This document shows, piece by piece, positions 35,151 through 43,498 of a stretch of DNA of 64,000 nucleotides; the first letter of the stretch is position 1; every line of letters starts with the position of its first letter. The notes below the pieces were generated by a model. That model was not told the DNA's origin and did no database searches. It saw nothing but the letters and a program-made list of their open reading frames with translations. A program made the translations under genes and the position numbers. Source of the DNA: an uncultured Flavobacteriaceae bacterium (GTDB taxonomy: Bacteria; Bacteroidota; Bacteroidia; Flavobacteriales; Flavobacteriaceae); the NCBI GenBank assembly GCA_905479065.1, contig CAJQLB010000027.1:124001-188000 (forward strand). The letters are read 5' to 3'.

Positions 35151-36503
35151 ATGGCTTACAAGCAAGGAAGATATTCAATTTACATAAAACCTTTATTTGG
35201 GTTTATTGATTTTGGAATTATAATTTTTACATTTCTGTTTTTTAATATAAATGTCAAAAATATTCCTTTTTTTTTAACGTATGCCTTGTTATCATGGGTA
35301 GTAATTTCTTTAAGTAATCATTTTTATGAAATTCAGAGACATACAAAAATGATTCATATTGCCACTTTGCTTTTAAAGCAAATCATATTTCTTTCTGTTT
35401 TGCTTTATGCATTTATTGGTTTTTTTAAGCAACCTAATATAAGTCGATTGGCCCTAGGGAATTACATCGTAACTGTTTCTTTGTTGTTAATATTATTTAA
35501 GATTTCTTCTTTCTTTTTATTGAAGAGGTATCGCGCTGTTTTAGGGGGTAATAGAAGAAATGTTATTGTTGTTGGTAAAAATGAAAAAACAAGGCAGCTT
35601 ATTGAAACATTTAATAAAAAGTCTGATTTTGGGTATTTTTTTAAAGCTCAATTTGATGTCAACGACAGTGGTTTTTCACTTGAAAAATGTTTCGACTTTA
35701 TTATTAACAACAATATCGATGAAATTTACTTTTCAGCGAGAGAGTTATCAAATAAGCAAATAATTAAACTAATTGATTTTGCAGACAATAACCTTAGAGA
35801 ATTAAAATTTATTCCAGACAATAAGGAAATTTTTTCTAAAAAACTCAAGTATGAATATTATGATTACATTCCAATTTTATCTTTAAGAGAAATCCCTCTT
35901 CAGGAGCCAATTTATAAATTTTTGAAAAGAGTTTTTGATATTATTTTCTCATCATCTGTTATAATTTTTATTTTGTCGTGGTTAACACCATTAGTGGCAA
36001 TATTAATAAAATTAGAATCCAAAGGACCTGTGTTTTTTAAGCAAGCAAGAAACGGTTTTAATTATAAAGAGTTTTATTGTTATAAATTTAGATCCATGAC
36101 TCCAAATAGTGAAGCAAATTTTTATCAGGCGACTCGTGGTGATCAAAGAATAACCAATATTGGAAAATTTATTCGAAAAACTAGTATTGATGAGTTGCCT
36201 CAATTTTTTAATGTGTTATTCGGTGATATGTCTGTTGTCGGGCCAAGACCTCATATGGTAAGTCATACCGACATGTACGCGAAGCGTATAGATAAATTTA
36301 TGGTTAGACATTTTGTAAAACCTGGGATAACAGGGCTTGCTCAAATTAGTGGTTATAGAGGAGAAGTAGAAACAGATAAAGATATCATCGGTAGGGTTAA
36401 ATTTGACATTTTTTATATTGAAAATTGGTCTTTATTGCTGGATTTAAAAATTATTTTTAAAACTGCAATAAACGCTGTCAAAGGAGAGGAAAAAGCCTAT
36501 TAA
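35151..36503 (+). CDS. Initiating sugar transferase (WcaJ/undecaprenyl-phosphate glycosylphosphotransferase type)
   Basis: 450 residues. Four N-terminal transmembrane helices and a CoA-binding-like middle part (NVIVVGKNEKTRQLI) precede a fifth helix and the bacterial sugar transferase domain. The catalytic core is KLESKGPVFFKQARNG, YKFRSMTPN, TSIDELPQFFNVLFGDMSVVGPRPH and KPGITGLAQISG. It transfers a hexose-1-phosphate to undecaprenyl phosphate and so starts repeat-unit assembly. It abuts the decarboxylase gene and is followed 5 bp later by a GT2 gene, all in one operon. Confidence 0.92.
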   Translation: MAYKQGRYSIYIKPLFGFIDFGIIIFTFLFFNINVKNIPFFLTYALLSWVVISLSNHFYEIQRHTKMIHIATLLLKQIIFLSVLLYAFIGFFKQPNISRLALGNYIVTVSLLLILFKISSFFLLKRYRAVLGGNRRNVIVVGKNEKTRQLIETFNKKSDFGYFFKAQFDVNDSGFSLEKCFDFIINNNIDEIYFSARELSNKQIIKLIDFADNNLRELKFIPDNKEIFSKKLKYEYYDYIPILSLREIPLQEPIYKFLKRVFDIIFSSSVIIFILSWLTPLVAILIKLESKGPVFFKQARNGFNYKEFYCYKFRSMTPNSEANFYQATRGDQRITNIGKFIRKTSIDELPQFFNVLFGDMSVVGPRPHMVSHTDMYAKRIDKFMVRHFVKPGITGLAQISGYRGEVETDKDIIGRVKFDIFYIENWSLLLDLKIIFKTAINAVKGEEKAY

Positions 36504-36508
36504 TTTCT

Positions 36509-37267
36509 ATGGTTTCAATAATTACCCCATGCTATAATTCAGAAAAGTACATTGAAACAACAATAAATTCAGTTCTTAATCAAACTTACCAGAATTGGGA
36601 GATGATTATAGTTGATGATGCATCTCAAGATGACACTTATAATATTGTCTCAAGAATCACAGAGATAGACACCCGAATTAAGCTTTTTAGGCATCATATG
36701 AACTTAGGTGCTGGAGCAGCAAGAAATTTCGCTGTAGATATCTCTCGAGGAGATTATATTGCGTTTTTAGACTCAGATGATATTTGGAAACATAATAAGC
36801 TTTCAACACAAATTAATTATATGAAGATGACTAATTCAAGTGTTTGTTTCTCTTCATATGAACTTGTGGATGATAACGGAAATCCGTTAAATAAATTAAT
36901 TGAGGCGTTACCAGATTTAACCTATGATAAACAACTCAAATGTAATTACATTGGGAATCTTACCGGGATGTATGATGTTAGAAGATTGGGAAAGGCTATT
37001 ATTCACGGCATCGAGAAAAGACAAGACTGGATAATGTGGTTAAATTTAATTGAGAAGGCAGGTCATGCAAAAGGTATGAAAGATTCTCTTGCTTATTATA
37101 GAGTAAGAAAAGAGGGTATATCATATAATAAATTCAGTTTAATTAGTTATAACTATAGGGTGTATAGATTTTTTCTTGGATATGGGTTTTTAAAATCTTT
37201 GAGGTATATTTTAATCTTTTTAGTTGAGTATTTCTTTATTAAACCAAGACAAATTAGGAATCTATGA
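36509..37267 (+). CDS. Glycosyltransferase family 2
   Basis: 252 residues. A classical GT-A domain: SIITPCYNSEKYIETTINSV at the N-terminus, IIVDDASQDDT, GAGAARNFAV, and the metal-binding DSDD in AFLDSDDIW (near residue 91). It probably adds a sugar early in repeat-unit assembly, since it follows the initiating transferase. The C-terminal hydrophobic and basic segment may contact the membrane. Its last 6 bp overlap the convergent PaaK-like gene, so no intergenic terminator separates them. Confidence 0.9.
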   Translation: MVSIITPCYNSEKYIETTINSVLNQTYQNWEMIIVDDASQDDTYNIVSRITEIDTRIKLFRHHMNLGAGAARNFAVDISRGDYIAFLDSDDIWKHNKLSTQINYMKMTNSSVCFSSYELVDDNGNPLNKLIEALPDLTYDKQLKCNYIGNLTGMYDVRRLGKAIIHGIEKRQDWIMWLNLIEKAGHAKGMKDSLAYYRVRKEGISYNKFSLISYNYRVYRFFLGYGFLKSLRYILIFLVEYFFIKPRQIRNL

Positions 37268-38563
37268 TTTTATATATGATGTAAATTGTTTTAATTTTCC
37301 TTTGGTTGTTCGTTCAAGTTGGGGTTTTTTTGAGAAGTAAACTCTCACTCCTTTTTCTAAATATTTATTAAGAGCAGTTTTGACTTTCTTTTTTTGTGTA
37401 TTGTTCATTTCGACTTTGGATACATACTCAACCTCAAAGATATCGATGGCATGTTGTTTAATTTTTATTTCTTTAATGGAGCAGTTACTATCCATTATTG
37501 ATTTTGTAACATAGTAGAATGAAAGGCCTGGAGATAATTTACCACTCGGAAGTTTTATATAATCTTCTTTCCTTCCAACAAGATGGTCTAAAAGAAGTTT
37601 CTTTTGATTATTTTTTTTGATGCTACCAACATCTCCTATTTCATATCTAATAAATGGGTGCGCCTTATTATATAAGTCTGTAATAATGATTCTACCTGAT
37701 TGCCCTTCAGGAACAGGGTTTCCTTTGTCATCTAAAACTTCAATGTAAAGATTGACATTGTTTAGATTCCAATGATTATCATTTTCAAGAGCAATTAATC
37801 CAAATTCCGCTGCGCCATATTCATTGATAATTGCAATATTAAATGCCTTTCTCATTTGTTCTCTTTCTGTTTCTGAGCACATTTCAGAAGTGGTAAGACA
37901 GGCTTGAAGCGTAGGACAAACTTTGGATAAAACGATCTGTTTGCTTAATAAATGTTGTGCAAAAGCCACCAAAACAGAGGTGTATCCAGTAATGTAAATA
38001 AATCTTTTATTGTTAAATTTTTTTATCCAATTGTCAAAAGCTCCCTCCGTTAAATCAAATACGTTAAAGCGATATCGGTTAAGCGCCAAGTCTTTTACAC
38101 GCTCTTTGTAGTAAGATTTTTTATCTAACGGAATGCCATAAAACCTTCCTTGTTTTCCATTAAACACAGTGTGCCACCCATACCATTCTTCAAAAATAGC
38201 CCAAGTCAAGGCATGACAAAACTTGTCTTTTGCGAAAGTAAATGGGTCGCCCGATGAGCCTGAAGTTTTATTGATATACACATTGTTAAGGGAATAGCTC
38301 CTAGACAATCGGTTTTTTAATGGTTGTTGTAAATCTCGTTTTGTCATGATTGGTACAGAGGACCAATCAGAGGAATCAATATTTTTTGCTAGGAGTTTGT
38401 AAAATGGAGTGTTGTTGAGGTGATGAGTTAGAATAGTTTTTTTTTGGTCAGAAAGATACGTACTATATTCGGCCTCTGGAATACTTTGTATACTCTTTAA
38501 GAGGTGCTGGGCTTTCTTGATTGGAAAGCCATTAAATCGCATAGAAAGGTCAAATAATTTCAA
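37262..38563 (-). CDS. PaaK/CapK-like adenylate-forming enzyme (phenylacetate-CoA ligase family)
   Basis: About 433 residues. The nucleotide-binding loop is INKTSGSSGDPFTF, followed by EYGAAEFG, the ANL-superfamily Y-G-x-x-E motif, and a C-terminal subdomain after DHLVGRKEDYI. CapK-type members occur in polysaccharide loci and may activate an acyl or amino-acid substituent for attachment to the glycan, but the substrate is unknown. The start is uncertain. I chose the TTG at 38563, giving MKLFDLSMRFNGFPI; an ATG at 38542 and a TTG at 38620 are alternatives. It faces the polysaccharide operon and overlaps its last gene by 6 bp. Confidence 0.8.
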   Translation of the reverse strand: MKLFDLSMRFNGFPIKKAQHLLKSIQSIPEAEYSTYLSDQKKTILTHHLNNTPFYKLLAKNIDSSDWSSVPIMTKRDLQQPLKNRLSRSYSLNNVYINKTSGSSGDPFTFAKDKFCHALTWAIFEEWYGWHTVFNGKQGRFYGIPLDKKSYYKERVKDLALNRYRFNVFDLTEGAFDNWIKKFNNKRFIYITGYTSVLVAFAQHLLSKQIVLSKVCPTLQACLTTSEMCSETEREQMRKAFNIAIINEYGAAEFGLIALENDNHWNLNNVNLYIEVLDDKGNPVPEGQSGRIIITDLYNKAHPFIRYEIGDVGSIKKNNQKKLLLDHLVGRKEDYIKLPSGKLSPGLSFYYVTKSIMDSNCSIKEIKIKQHAIDIFEVEYVSKVEMNNTQKKKVKTALNKYLEKGVRVYFSKKPQLERTTKGKLKQFTSYIKS

Positions 38564-38597
38564 AAGAATAATATGATCATATGTTTTTGTAAAATAA

Positions 38598-38629
38598 TTG
38601 TTTTTTAAACGCAAAAGCAATTATTTTTG
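38598..38629 (+). promoter_or_regulatory. Promoter of purD
   Basis: TTG (38598-38600), a 21-bp spacer and TATTTTTG (38622-38629) match the Bacteroidota -33/-7 consensus, 17 nt before the purD ATG. The -33 element lies in or next to the 5' end of the divergent PaaK-like gene, depending on that gene's start. Confidence 0.65.
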
Positions 38630-38646
38630 TGCAAACAATTCTATAG

Positions 38647-39918
38647 ATGAACATTTTAATTCTTGGTTCGGGAGGAAGAGAACACACTTTTGCTTGGAAA
38701 ATTGCTAAAAGTTCTCGGTGTAACAAGTTATATGTTGCGCCAGGAAATTCAGGAACGGCAGAGATTGCAGAAAATATAAATTTAAAAGTGACCGACTTCG
38801 AGGCTGTCAGAGCAGTTGTCCTTTCTCATCAGATTGATATAGTGGTTGTAGGTCCAGAGGATCCTTTGGTTCAAGGAATTCATGATTATTTTTTGAATCA
38901 TGAAGAACTTAATGGGATTGCTGTGATTGGTCCGCAAAAAGCAGCTGCAGAATTAGAGGGTAGTAAAGAATTTGCTAAGGAATTTATGATGAGACATAAC
39001 ATACCTACAGCAGCTTATAAGAGTTTCACAAGGTACAATGTTGTCGAAGGGTATAAGTTTCTTGAGACATTAAGTCCGCCGTACGTTTTAAAAGCAGATG
39101 GCTTAGCAGCAGGCAAAGGGGTTCTAATTCTTCATGACTTGGATGAGGCCAAATTAGAATTAAAGCAAATGCTTGTTGGTGCCAAATTTGGTGACGCAAG
39201 CACCAAAGTAGTTATAGAAGAATTTCTTGATGGTATAGAGCTAAGCTGTTTTGTATTAACTGACGGGAATAACTATAAAATACTTCCTACGGCAAAAGAC
39301 TATAAGCGCATCGGTGAAGGAGACACAGGTCTAAACACGGGCGGTATGGGGGCTGTATCACCAGTCCCTTTTGCAACACCTGCATTTTTAAATAAAATTG
39401 AAGAAAGAATCGTCAAACCAACGGTATTTGGACTTCAAAAAGATAATTTACCGTATCAAGGATTTATTTTCATTGGGATTATTAAGGTAGGAGACGATCC
39501 TAAAGTTATTGAGTACAATGTTAGAATGGGAGATCCAGAGACAGAGGTGGTTCTTCCTCGTGTTAAAACGGATATGGTAGAAATTTTCGAAGCAATTTCA
39601 AACAAGAGCTTAGATAAAATAAATATCGAAATAGATGATAGAGCAGCAACAACGGTGATGCTGGTTTCGGGGGGCTATCCTGAAGCATATGAAAGAGGAA
39701 AAGAAATTACTGGACTTGAAAATATAAAAGACTCAATACCTTTTCACGCAGGATCCGTTAAAAGTAATGGTGAAATCATTACCTCGGGAGGGCGTGTTAT
39801 GGCAATTACAAGTTATGGCAATACTTACCAAGAGGCTATAAAAAGGTGTTACAAAAATATAAGTAAGTTAAAGTTCGAAAAGATGTGCTATCGCAAAGAT
39901 ATTGGTTTTGATTTATAG
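38647..39918 (+). CDS. purD: Phosphoribosylamine-glycine ligase
   Basis: 423 residues, the usual PurD length. It joins glycine to phosphoribosylamine with ATP in de novo purine synthesis. The start MNILILGSGGREHTFAWK is diagnostic. The ATP-grasp core contains VLKADGLAAGKGV, NTGGMGAVSP and EYNVRMGDPETE. It has its own promoter. Its stop codon overlaps the convergent DUF6341 gene by 6 bp. It marks the return to conserved housekeeping genes after the polysaccharide locus. Confidence 0.97.
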   Translation: MNILILGSGGREHTFAWKIAKSSRCNKLYVAPGNSGTAEIAENINLKVTDFEAVRAVVLSHQIDIVVVGPEDPLVQGIHDYFLNHEELNGIAVIGPQKAAAELEGSKEFAKEFMMRHNIPTAAYKSFTRYNVVEGYKFLETLSPPYVLKADGLAAGKGVLILHDLDEAKLELKQMLVGAKFGDASTKVVIEEFLDGIELSCFVLTDGNNYKILPTAKDYKRIGEGDTGLNTGGMGAVSPVPFATPAFLNKIEERIVKPTVFGLQKDNLPYQGFIFIGIIKVGDDPKVIEYNVRMGDPETEVVLPRVKTDMVEIFEAISNKSLDKINIEIDDRAATTVMLVSGGYPEAYERGKEITGLENIKDSIPFHAGSVKSNGEIITSGGRVMAITSYGNTYQEAIKRCYKNISKLKFEKMCYRKDIGFDL

Positions 39919-40140
39919 ATAAGAGTGGGATGTAACGCTTTTGTCTTCCTCATTATTTTGATCAAATTTTCTTAATTGAAGCATCCAGTAAACAAAAGCA
40001 ACAAGACCTATAATAGTTAATAACCATGTCATCGCATTAGCAATCCACCAATTTTCTAGTTCGATTTGACGTAAACTGTCAAATGGTAAAAATAGAACGT
40101 TTACAAATAAGTCTTGTATAGCGTAAAAAAAATCTTTCAT
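39913..40140 (-). CDS. DUF6341-like small membrane protein
   Basis: 75 residues from the ATG at 40140. Upstream codons in the same frame extend to 40224, but that part is rejected: a promoter (TTG-N20-TATATTTG, 40165-40195) lies there, and the family begins MKDFFYAIQDLF. One strong transmembrane helix (WLLTIIGLVAFVYWMLQL, about 42-59) is followed by a charged tail ending HSYL. I recall this as DUF6341, a small Flavobacteriia protein next to DUF6427; the name is from memory. Function unknown. It is divergent from the DUF6427 gene and overlaps purD by 6 bp. Confidence 0.72.
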   Translation of the reverse strand: MKDFFYAIQDLFVNVLFLPFDSLRQIELENWWIANAMTWLLTIIGLVAFVYWMLQLRKFDQNNEEDKSVTSHSYL

Positions 40141-40164
40141 GTTATTAATATTATATTTACTCTG

Positions 40165-40195
40165 CAAATATACAAACTCATTTAAATGATTACAA
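40165..40195 (-). promoter_or_regulatory. Promoter of the DUF6341-like gene
   Basis: On the minus strand, TTG (40193-40195), a 20-bp spacer and TATATTTG (40165-40172) match the Bacteroidota consensus. It lies 25 nt upstream of the ATG at 40140, and its -33 element is inside the first codons of the divergent DUF6427 gene. Confidence 0.65.
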
Positions 40196-41106
40196 GATTT
40201 TTTAGTACTTCTAAACCAATACACTTGGTGCTTGTTTCTGTTTTTATTTTTTCGCTTTTTATTACGGTGCGATTTGAATATTACTCTGATGGGATAACTA
40301 TATTAGAAGTATTTAGAGAACTTAGCCTATATAGCATTTTAATGCTTTCTATAGTTGTTTTTTCTTTTTTTGTGAGTAAAAATAATTTGACTAAAAAAAA
40401 TAATTTTAAGTTGTTAATTTTTACTTTGTTTTTAGCGTGTATTCCTGAAACCGTGATGCACGGAAAGATGATAATTTCTAACGTCTTTATTCTTTTTGCC
40501 TTAAGAAGAGTCTTAAGTTTGAGATCAAATTTGAAGATTAAAAAGAAGTTGTTTGATGCTGCATTTTGGATAACATTGGCATCATTATTTTACTTTTGGT
40601 CAATCTTATTTTTTATATTAATAATTGCTGCTTTATTCTTTCATGGCATTCATCAACTTAAAAATTTGATAATTCCCTTTACAGGATATTTAACAGTGTT
40701 TTTGATAATTATTAGTTACAGTGTTATGGCCCCAAGCTCAAATACTATTAATTGGTTTCAAATTGACACTGTTAGTTTTGATTTCTCAAATTATTTATTA
40801 AGTCAAGTTGTATCAATAACAGTATTAACCACATTAGGAATTTATTCGATGGTGTTTTATGTTCGTAAAATTGGAGATAAATCTAGCGATTTTAGGTCGT
40901 CTTTTTTGTTGATTTTGATTTCTTTATTTATTGGAGTAGGACTGGTTGTTATTGCGCCTGTAAAAAACACAAGTGAATTATTGTTCCTTTTTGCGCCATT
41001 ATCAATTATCATTACCAATCACATTGAAGCCTTTTCAAATAAATGGTTAGCTGACTTTTATTTAAGTGTATTAGCTGTCACTCCCTTCATACAATTAATG
41101 CTGTAG
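40186..41106 (+). CDS. DUF6427-like polytopic membrane protein
   Basis: 306 residues with about eight to nine transmembrane helices and short basic loops. The start MITRFFSTSKPIHLVLV and the composition match a Flavobacteriia family I recall as DUF6427, usually found between purD and upp. There are no catalytic motifs and no known function. The ATG is 45 bp from the divergent DUF6341-like start, and its first codons contain the -33 element of that gene's promoter. It overlaps upp at the 3' end by 12 bp. Confidence 0.7.
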   Translation: MITRFFSTSKPIHLVLVSVFIFSLFITVRFEYYSDGITILEVFRELSLYSILMLSIVVFSFFVSKNNLTKKNNFKLLIFTLFLACIPETVMHGKMIISNVFILFALRRVLSLRSNLKIKKKLFDAAFWITLASLFYFWSILFFILIIAALFFHGIHQLKNLIIPFTGYLTVFLIIISYSVMAPSSNTINWFQIDTVSFDFSNYLLSQVVSITVLTTLGIYSMVFYVRKIGDKSSDFRSSFLLILISLFIGVGLVVIAPVKNTSELLFLFAPLSIIITNHIEAFSNKWLADFYLSVLAVTPFIQLML

Positions 41107-41751
41107 TTTTATCCCAAATGATAAGTCACCAGCATCTCCTAAACCAGGAACAATGTATCCTTTATCATTTAAATCTTCATCAACACCAGCAATCCAGAGT
41201 TGGGTGTTTTTTGGAAACTTAGAGGCCGCGAAAGTAACACCCTTTTTAGCTCCTAAAACGCTAATAATATGGGTGTTTTTTGGTGTACCATGGCTTAGCA
41301 GTGCCTCATAAGTTGACACTATAGATTGCCCTGTAGCTAACATTGGATCTACCAATATGAGTGTTTTACCTTCTATGCTTGGACTTGCAACATATTCAAC
41401 AACAATTTCAAATTCCGTTTTACTTTTGTGATGCCTGTACGCAGAAATAAAGGCGTTTTCAGCATTATCAAAGTAGTTTAGCACACCATTGTGTAAAGGT
41501 AAACCAGCTCTTAATACAGAACATATAACAAAGTTTTCTGAAGGCTGCATGAGGGACATTTCTCCAAGAGGTGTTTTTAAATAACTCTTTTTAAAGGATA
41601 AGGTTTTACTCATCTCATAACACAATATTTCACCAATGCGCTCAATATTTCTTCGAAAACGCATTCTATCTTTTTGTATTGAAATTGAACGAATTTCTGA
41701 CATGAAATTATTTAAAATTGAATTTTCTTTTGAAAAGTTGTGGATGCGCAT
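41095..41751 (-). CDS. upp: Uracil phosphoribosyltransferase
   Basis: 218 residues. It converts uracil and PRPP to UMP in pyrimidine salvage. The PRPP-binding motif is LILVDPMLATGQS (near residue 130), and the uracil-binding C-terminal part includes WIAGVDEDLNDKGYIVPGLGDAGD. RAGLP near residue 81 is the conserved active-site loop. It overlaps the end of the convergent DUF6427-like gene by 12 bp and is divergent from the DUF4254 gene across 68 bp. Confidence 0.95.
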   Translation of the reverse strand: MRIHNFSKENSILNNFMSEIRSISIQKDRMRFRRNIERIGEILCYEMSKTLSFKKSYLKTPLGEMSLMQPSENFVICSVLRAGLPLHNGVLNYFDNAENAFISAYRHHKSKTEFEIVVEYVASPSIEGKTLILVDPMLATGQSIVSTYEALLSHGTPKNTHIISVLGAKKGVTFAASKFPKNTQLWIAGVDEDLNDKGYIVPGLGDAGDLSFGIKLQH

Positions 41752-41791
41752 CTCGTATTTTCTTTATTGTAGTAAAGTTAACAATTAGAAG

Positions 41792-41799
41792 TATATTTG
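41792..41799 (+). promoter_or_regulatory. -7 promoter box for the DUF4254-GT9 unit
   Basis: TATATTTG, 20 nt before the ATG. A TTG at 41767-41769 gives a 22-bp spacer, slightly longer than usual. Confidence 0.5.
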
Positions 41800-41819
41800 T
41801 ACGCTAAACGATAAGAGAA

Positions 41820-42428
41820 ATGTTTTCAAAAAAAGCTAATAAAATATTCAGTGAGGTAATTGAGAGATATCACGTCATTAATACGGTTGATCAAGTATTT
41901 TTAAATCCATATAAAAAAAACAGCACACTGTTAGAGCATTTATTATATCGAAAATGTTGGATAGATACGGTTCAATGGCATTATGAGGATATCATTCGGG
42001 ATCCTTATATTGACCCAATTGCAGCCTTGAAATTAAAACGTCAAATTGATTCTTCAAATCAAGACAGAACCGACATGGTTGAATATATTGACAGTTATTT
42101 CTTAGAAAAATACAAACATGTATCAGTGAATGATAATGCTTCAATTAATACGGAAAGCCCAGCTTGGGGCATTGATAGACTGTCTATTTTAGCATTGAAA
42201 ATTTATCATATGAATGAAGAAGCTACCCGAACAGATGCTGATCAATCTCATAAAGATGGTTGTCAGAAAAAGCTCGATGTTTTGTTAGAACAGAGAGATG
42301 ATTTATCTTCAGCGATAGACACCTTATTGAAGGATATCGAAAAGGGTGTAAAATACATGAAAGTTTATAAGCAAATGAAAATGTATAATGATAACGAATT
42401 AAATCCAGTGTTACGTTCAAATAAATAA
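41820..42428 (+). CDS. DUF4254 domain protein
   Basis: 202 residues, cytoplasmic, almost entirely helical. The segment LEHLLYRKCWIDTVQWHYEDIIRDP and the later AWGIDRLSILALKIYHM match DUF4254, a family of unknown function commonly paired with a GT9 glycosyltransferase in Bacteroidota. Here the GT9 gene follows after 26 bp. That pairing suggests a role in lipopolysaccharide core assembly, which is inference only. Confidence 0.82.
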   Translation: MFSKKANKIFSEVIERYHVINTVDQVFLNPYKKNSTLLEHLLYRKCWIDTVQWHYEDIIRDPYIDPIAALKLKRQIDSSNQDRTDMVEYIDSYFLEKYKHVSVNDNASINTESPAWGIDRLSILALKIYHMNEEATRTDADQSHKDGCQKKLDVLLEQRDDLSSAIDTLLKDIEKGVKYMKVYKQMKMYNDNELNPVLRSNK

Positions 42429-42454
42429 AGTCTTGGAAGAAAGGTCTAGAGGCA

Positions 42455-43498
42455 ATGACTAAACCTAAAAACATACTCATTATTCGCCTTTCCGCCATGG
42501 GAGATGTGGCCATGACTGTTCCGGTTATTCGAGCATTTTGTCATCAATTTCCTGAAGTAAAAATCACTGTGCTTACTAAGGAGTTTTTTACACCTTTTTT
42601 TAGAGGATTACATAATGTTACTGTTATACACCCTGATCTAAGTGATAAACATAAGGGTGTTCTAGGCTTGTTCCGACTATCAAGGGAGTTAAATCAATGG
42701 AATTTCGATGGTCTCTTGGACTTACACAATGTGTTAAGAAGCAGGATCTTAAAAACCTTTCTATCAATTAATCCTAGCGCGCAAATAAACAAAGGACGAA
42801 AAGAAAAAAGGGCGCTAGTTTTTGGCAGTTCTTTCCATCAGCTAAAGACAACACACCAGCGTTATGCAGACGCTTTCAAGGAACTAGGATACGATGTTAA
42901 TTTAATAAATCCTGAATTCCCTAGGCCTGTTAAGCTTAATACTAAGCTTAAAGTTTTTTTAAAAGGGACAAAAAATAAGCGAATAGGAATAGCTCCTTTT
43001 GCAGCACATAAGGGTAAAATGTATCCATTAACACTAATGAATCAAGTCATTCAAAGTTTAAGTAAAAAACACCTTGTGGTTCTTTTTGGAGGAGGCTTAA
43101 AAGAGGTTAATCAATTAAAAAAAATAGCATCTAATTATAAAAATGTTATTAATACAGCAGGAAGGTTAACTTTAGACGAAGAACTTGATGTCATTTCAAA
43201 TCTAGATCTTATGCTTTCCATGGATTCAGGTAATGGTCATTTAGCTGCCATGCTTGGTATTGACGTAATTACAATTTGGGGAGTGACACATCCTTATGCA
43301 GGATTTTTGCCATTCAATCAATCAATAACGTCCGCTCTAACACTAGACAAATCACGACATCCAAAAGTCCCCACTTCCGTATACGGGAATAAGTATCCAA
43401 AAGAGTATGAACAAGCCATTGGCACTATTTCACCCGAAACTATCATTTCTAAGATAAAAGAGAGACTTGATGAAAATGTGCTTCATACATCATCATAA
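42455..43498 (+). CDS. Glycosyltransferase family 9 (heptosyltransferase-like)
   Basis: 347 residues, GT-B fold. The start NILIIRLSAMGDVAMTVPVI is the GT9 signature, and GIAPFAAHKGKMYPL with the C-terminal SMDSGNGHLAAMLGIDVITIWG forms the nucleotide-sugar site. Family members add heptose or a related sugar to the lipopolysaccharide core. In Bacteroidota the donor may not be ADP-heptose, so the sugar is left open. It is downstream of the DUF4254 gene, and its end overlaps the convergent reductase gene by 16 bp. Confidence 0.9.
   Translation: MTKPKNILIIRLSAMGDVAMTVPVIRAFCHQFPEVKITVLTKEFFTPFFRGLHNVTVIHPDLSDKHKGVLGLFRLSRELNQWNFDGLLDLHNVLRSRILKTFLSINPSAQINKGRKEKRALVFGSSFHQLKTTHQRYADAFKELGYDVNLINPEFPRPVKLNTKLKVFLKGTKNKRIGIAPFAAHKGKMYPLTLMNQVIQSLSKKHLVVLFGGGLKEVNQLKKIASNYKNVINTAGRLTLDEELDVISNLDLMLSMDSGNGHLAAMLGIDVITIWGVTHPYAGFLPFNQSITSALTLDKSRHPKVPTSVYGNKYPKEYEQAIGTISPETIISKIKERLDENVLHTSS

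Noticed and set aside
24651-38620. Polysaccharide locus as a recently acquired mobile island
   Set aside because: No integrase, transposase, tRNA target or direct repeats are visible at the borders. A/T richness alone is not enough.
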